Below are positions 58,669-64,000 of a stretch of 64,000 bases of DNA, piece by piece (the stretch's first letter is position 1; the number at the start of each line of letters is the position of its first letter). The stretch is from Agelas oroides. Lineage: Eukaryota; Porifera; Demospongiae; Agelasida; Agelasidae. The position numbers and the translations under genes are program-made. The DNA lies in assembly GCA_949130485.1 (NCBI GenBank), contig OX422194.1, positions 7,417,991-7,481,990 of the forward strand, read 5' to 3'. Under the pieces are notes generated by a model that saw only the letters and a program-made list of their open reading frames with translations, was not told the DNA's origin and did no database searches.

Positions 58669-60395
58669 CTCACTTAAGCGAGTAAGTAGCTCTTCATATT
58701 AATATCTTTACACTGTCAACAGATCCAGAATCGTAATTGAGTACGCCCAGTAAAAGACTGAATAGCCTTCTGAGTTAAATCAGTAAACGATACTGGAAAC
58801 TGGAGAGTGGCATGGTCTGGGAACGTGGCTTGAGCTAGAAATAACCAATCCGTGAGCTAGCTCTCACGTAATTTGGTCAGATATGTGCCTACATTATGAC
58901 TGCATGGAATGATAAACAGTAAATATTCACTCCACAGTTGCTGTTCAGCGATGGGATGTTGTCATGCTTCAAACTGTCTGCTAGCTCTAACGTACTAACC
59001 ACTGGTGGCATAGCCACACCCAGGCGTACGCCTACCAGGCATTGCATACTGAAAGCAATCCGCGCTGGGGTGGTTGGGTCTGGCTTGCGAGACTAGGCCT
59101 ACCCGACTCTATGCTGAGCAACCAACACTGAGTCAGAGTGCAGCACATGAGGTAAGAGGCAGTAAAACACTCTTACAGTCATGCTCATCATTGACTGACA
59201 CGCTGTGCTCCAACAGCTAGACACCAGAACTGAAAATATGTGGTTTGGAAGCTCAAATTCTTACTTGTTCTCCTGGTAACTTTAGTATCTTAGCTATGCC
59301 AATGTTTACTAGATATGCAGTATATAGCTACTGACTCTAGAACTAAAATTATAACCAGGTTAGTGCATCATGCAAAGGTACTTTACTAGGGGAATGCAGT
59401 GCATTGTGGGGCGAGCGTGAGGGAGTGTATGGTGCATTAGCGTTCCATGTGCATTACCTTTTCCCACTTCTGTGACAATAGTCTCATTTCCAGGCCTTCC
59501 CCACCTCCAACTGTAGCCTGTAAAACTACAGGTGGATAACACCTGGGGAAGAGGCTACGTAGGATAGGTGGAGAACGCCTGGGGAAGAGGCTACGTAGGA
59601 TAGGTGGAGAATGCCTGGGGAAGAGGTTATGTAGAATATCAAATGTATGCCAGTGTTCGTGGAGCAATATAACTTGGGTATGTCCTAATCTTGGGTTCAT
59701 TGTACACACTCTGTGTCATTACTGCATGTGGAATGATAGCTACTGCTGCAGACAACAAGGTCTCAAAGCATTTGGAAGCGGTTTGAAGAGTTGCAAGTTA
59801 AGTGTGAGGGTTGAACATCTTGGTACAAATACATTCCGCTGGTTTCCTGTGTCTCAAACTTGTTCACATCTTGGCACTGTCTCCTCAAGTCACGGTCTAT
59901 AGTGCATGGATATTTGCTGAGCACATACAGCTGTGGAATCAGAATTCTCTCAGCTTTGGGGCATGGAGTCAGGGTGGTGTAGACTATAATATTGTCAGCC
60001 CTTTTCACAGCACAATTACTGGAGTTGTGGTAAGAGGGGGGGGGGTTAAGAAGCTCTTCCGTAGATGTTGCTCACGATGGTTATTTGGTCCAGTCACGCA
60101 GACCTCTCTGGTTCGGGTCCTCACAAGCTAATTGCTCTGTCTTTAATACACTGAGCACTCCCCGTTGGCGGCAGTGTCACGCAGCATGTTAATAATCAGT
60201 CTCCGTCTTGCTAGTCGAGCCTCCCTTTCCTCACCGTTTTCAAGTCCCTGTTACGTTGGTTCTCACTGTTCAGCCTTTCTGCCCTGCTAGTCTTCTCTCT
60301 TGAACAACAGTGGTCAACATGCATCAACATGCAATGTGGAAATATTGCATCGCGCACAAATGGGGCAGGATGTGTATATACGGAATACGCACGTA

Positions 60396-60434
<39 letters not shown>

Positions 60435-61210
60435 CATAAATATATAGACAAATTTTCGTTTTATCCACAAGTGTGGGGCTCGCTCACGCTCGCCCCAACT
60501 AGAACAGTTTCTAAAGAATCAATAATATTGAATCCACCAATATGTCATACTCACACCACCATACACAACAGAGCAAGATCCACATCCCATTGTAGACTAC
60601 AGAGAAACCATTTGCACATCCATGCATGGTGTCTAAATCTCATAGATCCACTCATGGTACAGCATAGTGTTTGTGTACATCACAGGATGTTGGTACTGAA
60701 AGGTTGCATGGTTTTTGCATAAGTAAACTGGTGTGCTGATGATGTGTGGATAAATCACACAAGTAGACCTGGCACCCATGATCAACAATTAACTGCAATA
60801 ATAGAGGCACCTCTGGCACCACAAGAATATATAGTAACATAACAATAATGTTGTGCAGAGTTGGGGGGAGCAACTGTGAGCTACTGTCACTTACAGTAAC
60901 CACCAAGCTCTGAAGAACCAAACACATTTGGGTGATTCTCCCACTTCTACTAAGTACAGAATTATGACTATAGTGGCAATTAAAAAACTACTCAAATCAA
61001 AGGATGATCGATGTACTGAGACACTACCAGTACTATATGCAATGAGGACTATCACCTCAAGGTGGCAATCTACTTCCAGAGTTACTCCCATAATGTTGAC
61101 AGCATTGCGTAGGAAAACCAATTTCAAGTATACAGTATACATGCACACTATTTCCTGATTGTAGCTTCTTATTGTCATATGAAATTGACATCACCACAGC
61201 AGCATGATAA
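58669..61210. other. Spacer between G5 and G6
   Basis: This interval contains the presumed G5 promoter, a 36-bp tandem repeat (59530-59640) and an AT dinucleotide tract near 60399-60425. I recognise no gene in it. Confidence 0.4.
59530..59640. repeat. 36-bp tandem repeat, about three copies
   Basis: Units contain CCTGGGGAAGAGGCTACGTA and start at 59542, 59578 and 59614. They appear to be tandem amplification of the right half of a CCAGGC hairpin whose left half (GTCTCATTTCCAGGCC) is at about 59481. Confidence 0.92.
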
Positions 61211-61216
61211 TTTATT
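61211..61216 (-). terminator. Possible polyadenylation signal of G6
   Basis: AATAAA on the minus strand lies about 225 nt after the G6 stop codon. It is the first such hexamer noticed in that direction; the assignment is positional only. Confidence 0.35.
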
Positions 61217-61440
61217 ATCACCCACACCTCTCCGCAATAGGCCTAAATTTTGCTACCCGAGATAACAAGCTGTTTTATCGACCCTCTTAGTGGAAATAGC
61301 TTAGGCTTGATTGTGTGCAGCATAATATGATAAGAGGATATTGCGTGGAACACACTTAGAACTATAATGTAACACAAGGATCTGTAAATTACTTATCACC
61401 AGGAATAGTTGACAGAAACTGCATGTGCATGATTGTCAAT

Positions 61441-64000
61441 TCAACGAGGATTCTCATAGACAGCCTCCATCCCACTGTGGGCAGTCACTCCTCCATAAGC
61501 AGCACACTCCTTCATTGCAATATCAGCCCTGTGGAACAGAGCTGGTTGTTGATAACAGAATGTGTTTAACTTAGCCTTTCCATCATGCTCCTGCATGTAG
61601 CTATGTTTAGCTACACCGTGTCTAAAATTAGCAAATAGTACTAATATAGTCGGGAACACACTCTCTGTTTGCATGCAGTAGTCTCATTCCCAGGTTCTCA
61701 CATTCATTGCTTGCTTTCATACTGCAAGCGATGAAAGCAGGGGTACATGAGAGCCTGGGAATGAGACTAGGAGTGTACAAGATCTCAACTAACTCCAAAT
61801 ATTTTTCTTGAGTGTCGGCTTTTCTTGTCTCCCTGTGGAAACAGAGCACGGTGAAAGTAAACACTATTACATACCTACATAGAGCATAGTAGAAACATCA
61901 CAAGTAAGCAAAGCACAAGCACTTTAAAAGATCAACATACATTACCTGTGTCTCTTATTCCAAAGAACCCACACAAGTAGAATCACAGTGTAGAGCAGAG
62001 CAGTGCCGATACATGCTCCTACCACTGCACCAACAAGAGATCCAATTCCTATCACTTGAGGACAGCCTACGGTGAGTGGTGGAGCTGTGTTGGAAGGAAA
62101 TGCAATGTATAGGATATGACCAACAAGAGATATGGGTTACTTATTGACATGCTGTAAATAAAAGTTTACATACATGTAGTTACAGAATAAACTCATCACT
62201 AGCTTTTCCCCGATTATGCCAGCAGAATAATAGGTACATTTTATTGTGAATTAACATTTGAAAATAATGCTAGAATACCAGGCAACATTTTTTGATTAGG
62301 AAGGGGTGTGTGTTCTCATTCCCAGCTGTAAGCTCAGATGAGAATGAGACCACTCGGCAGAAGACCAGCAATAGACAGGAGAGGATTGTGGAAGAGGCAT
62401 GAGGACAATCTCCTTAGTTGGCATGCAAAACAATCTTGCTAATCCAGCCCTCATCATCATTGGAAAGCCCTCATCACCAGCCACTGAACATGCTTTTTCA
62501 ATTCTGTCCAACTCTTTCACTGAAAAGCAAACTCATTCATTACAAAATTACATTGAGACCTCTTTTATGTTGCAATACACTTTGGAGTAGTGTTATGGTG
62601 ACAGTTTCTTTGATGTAATTAGGTAACTTTTTCAGCATTATATGTACACCTTTTGAGAATTATTTTGTTGAGTATTTTAGAATGGAATAATAAGCAAAAA
62701 TTCTAGCATAATTGGGAATAGCCTACTCATCATACAGTAAAGTATGAGATATCTATCCACTAACAATGAGATGTATCACAGATGTAACTGATGTAATATA
62801 ACAGCACATTTGCAAAAACAATGAAAATGTGTGGCATCACAATAAATGTGCATACAAATAGGCTCAAATCCCAAATCTCAATCTCTCACATGACAGCCAT
62901 CAACTGACTAATAGGTAACATAATTTAGCAACCAGTGACTTTTAAGATAGCCTTCCAATATGGTATGACGGGGGGTTTTTTGCTGTGCATTTGCAAGCAA
63001 CTGACTAACAGGTGTTGGTAGTAGCTGTTGCTACTGTCAGCCTTCTCTCCTCCCCGTGCCCAGCAGCTGTGTAGACCCTCACTGAGATGGTGTAGGTGGA
63101 CTCTGGTCTCAGGCCAGTCAGCTCTACAGAGGTGGCTGTGACATTCACCCCCCCCCCCCCCACCTTCCTGTCCTCCCTCTCCCTGAGGGGCACGACATTT
63201 AACATTACTATACCATGCAGTACACACACTCACTATTCATTGATTCTGTGGCTGTTTCTGGTGTGACAGTAGGAATGGTGGTTGCTGGGTCTGTTTGAAA
63301 GAAAAGGCTCACAGGGTTTACAGACACACACACAGCATTGTACTTACCTACTGTGACCATTATGGGCTCAGCCATGGAACTTGGGAAACTAGAAGACAGA
63401 GTTATGATGCTGATAGAGTAAGTCAGGGGACTCTGTGGCTGGGTGATTGCTATAGTGTGGTTAGTTGCACTAGCCCCAACATCCACACAGCCCCGGACAG
63501 CCCCTCCACTGTAGGATATCCTGTACCCAGTCACAGTGGCTCCTGAGACTGGTGCAGTCCAGGAGACTCTGATACTGGTGGGACCCACTTGTGTAGCAAT
63601 GAGACCAGTTGGTGGATCAGCACCTGTGGAATAGGAATTAGAAATACAATGCAACTCCTTCACATAGACATAAGCGATGCTGAATTTCAGGTATCCCTTA
63701 CCAACTGTTAGGCTTCTGCTACTTCCTGAAGGTGTTCTGATGTTGGACACACTGCACTGATACTCTCCCACCAGTCTCCCAGTCACTGTCAGTGTGTGGG
63801 TGTAGGTGGCTGTCACTGCATCTGTCAGTACTTGAGAAGTGATACTGTAGGCGCTGTCATCACTGAGCATTATGCCATCCCTCCTCCAGGCGACAGTGGT
63901 GGCAGGACCACCAGTGGAGGTGCAGGTGAGGGTGAACACAGGAGGGTCAGTGGCTGGGTCTGTGTCCAACTGGAAGGTGATTTCACCTGGAATAGTAACC
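61441..64000 (-). CDS. G6: Ig/FN3 receptor, 3' part (runs off right edge)
   Basis: Visible exons: 63702->64000 Ig-b, 63348-63623 FN3-2, 63234-63290 a 19-codon Thr/Pro stalk exon (DPATTIPTVTPETATES), 63010-about 63182 truncated FN3-3, 61946-62066 transmembrane (GAVVGACIG helix, then WNKRHR), 61794-61832 juxtamembrane, 61441-61528 tail (AAYGGV ... AVYENPR, stop). The FN3-3 exon lacks its 5' half and has a run of 14 C (63148-63161) that puts the rest out of frame; one more base would restore it. If it is skipped, the stalk joins the transmembrane exon in frame. The introns 63624-63701 (78 nt) and 63291-63347 (57 nt) are both multiples of three without stops, so Ig-b, FN3-2 and stalk also read as one continuous frame. 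The signal peptide and N-type exons must lie to the right. Confidence 0.75.
61679..61769. repeat. Hairpin of the CATTCCCAGG family
   Basis: TAGTCTCATTCCCAGGTTCT at 61679 pairs with AGAGCCTGGGAATGAGACTA ending at 61769, and the inner CATTGCTTGC/GCAAGCGATG region pairs as well. It lies between the tail and juxtamembrane exons of G6. Confidence 0.88.
62209..62722 (+). mobile_element. Small element carrying a hAT transposase C-terminal fragment
   Basis: Between 62375 and 62590 the plus strand encodes SSPATEHAFSILSNSF and SLQNYIETSFMLQYT, which matches the conserved C-terminal dimerisation region of hAT transposases as I know it. One frameshift separates it from the preceding NLLSWH and ILLIQPSS pieces. 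The surroundings have weak inverted ends (CCCGATTATGC near 62209 and GCATAATTGGG near 62712). It is a dead fragment in the G6 intron between the transmembrane and FN3-3 exons. Confidence 0.65.

Overview
The window looks like nuclear DNA of an early-branching animal, most likely a demosponge. The reasons are interrupted genes with GT-AG introns, a tandem family of receptor genes built from immunoglobulin (Ig) and fibronectin type III (FN3) exons, an intron-free kinase/coiled-coil/Kelch gene of a kind I associate with sponges, and many small inverted-repeat elements plus relics of metazoan transposons. The phylum is an inference from gene content; species cannot be named from sequence alone. There are no bacterial operons, no CRISPR array and no canonical tRNA or rRNA gene.

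Six receptor genes lie head to tail on the minus strand and are called G1 to G6 here, left to right. G1 (start codon at 6321) runs off the left edge, G2 is 8479-19533, G3 21316-25142, G4 32109-38473, G5 41875-58668, and G6 (3' end at 61441) runs off the right edge. A full member has a signal-peptide exon, one or two 'N-type' Ig exons (about 108-126 aa, with ALLC, often ACC, NWFFPNGT and a YxCEIPD-like end), an Ig-a exon (TVENARG), an Ig-b exon (VSWRRDG ... SNIRTPSG), FN3-1, FN3-2 and FN3-3 exons, a transmembrane exon with a GxxxGxxxG helix, an 11-13 codon juxtamembrane exon, and a short tail exon with two or three tyrosine motifs. Every complete ectodomain exon begins and ends in phase 1, so domains can be added, lost or skipped without breaking the frame. 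G3 (427 aa predicted) and G4 (715 aa predicted) are fully open. G2 carries a stop in one symmetric exon, G5 a frameshifted chimeric exon, and G6 a frameshifted half FN3-3. Relics of further copies lie at 7582-8130, 26760-27049 and 40365-40503.

On the plus strand, between G3 and G4, is a 759-codon gene (28606-30885) for a protein kinase joined to a coiled coil and Kelch-like repeats. A scrambled partial copy follows at 31003-31560.

Introns and spacers are filled with mobile DNA: a 1,025-bp hAT-type element with an 8-bp target-site duplication (36634-37658), a LINE reverse-transcriptase relic (40590-41484), a reverse-transcriptase fragment (52851-53531) followed by a sequence that folds as a complete hammerhead ribozyme (54222-54284) and so probably from a Penelope-like element, a decayed tyrosine recombinase (56860-57835), a hAT transposase C-terminal fragment (62375-62590), a tRNA-like SINE (35150-35245), many foldback elements, and several tandem repeats.

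Together the receptor genes read as a locally expanding family of single-pass surface receptors, plausibly for recognition or adhesion, with extracellular diversity made by exon-domain shuffling and a conserved phosphotyrosine-type tail. That role is inferred from architecture only.
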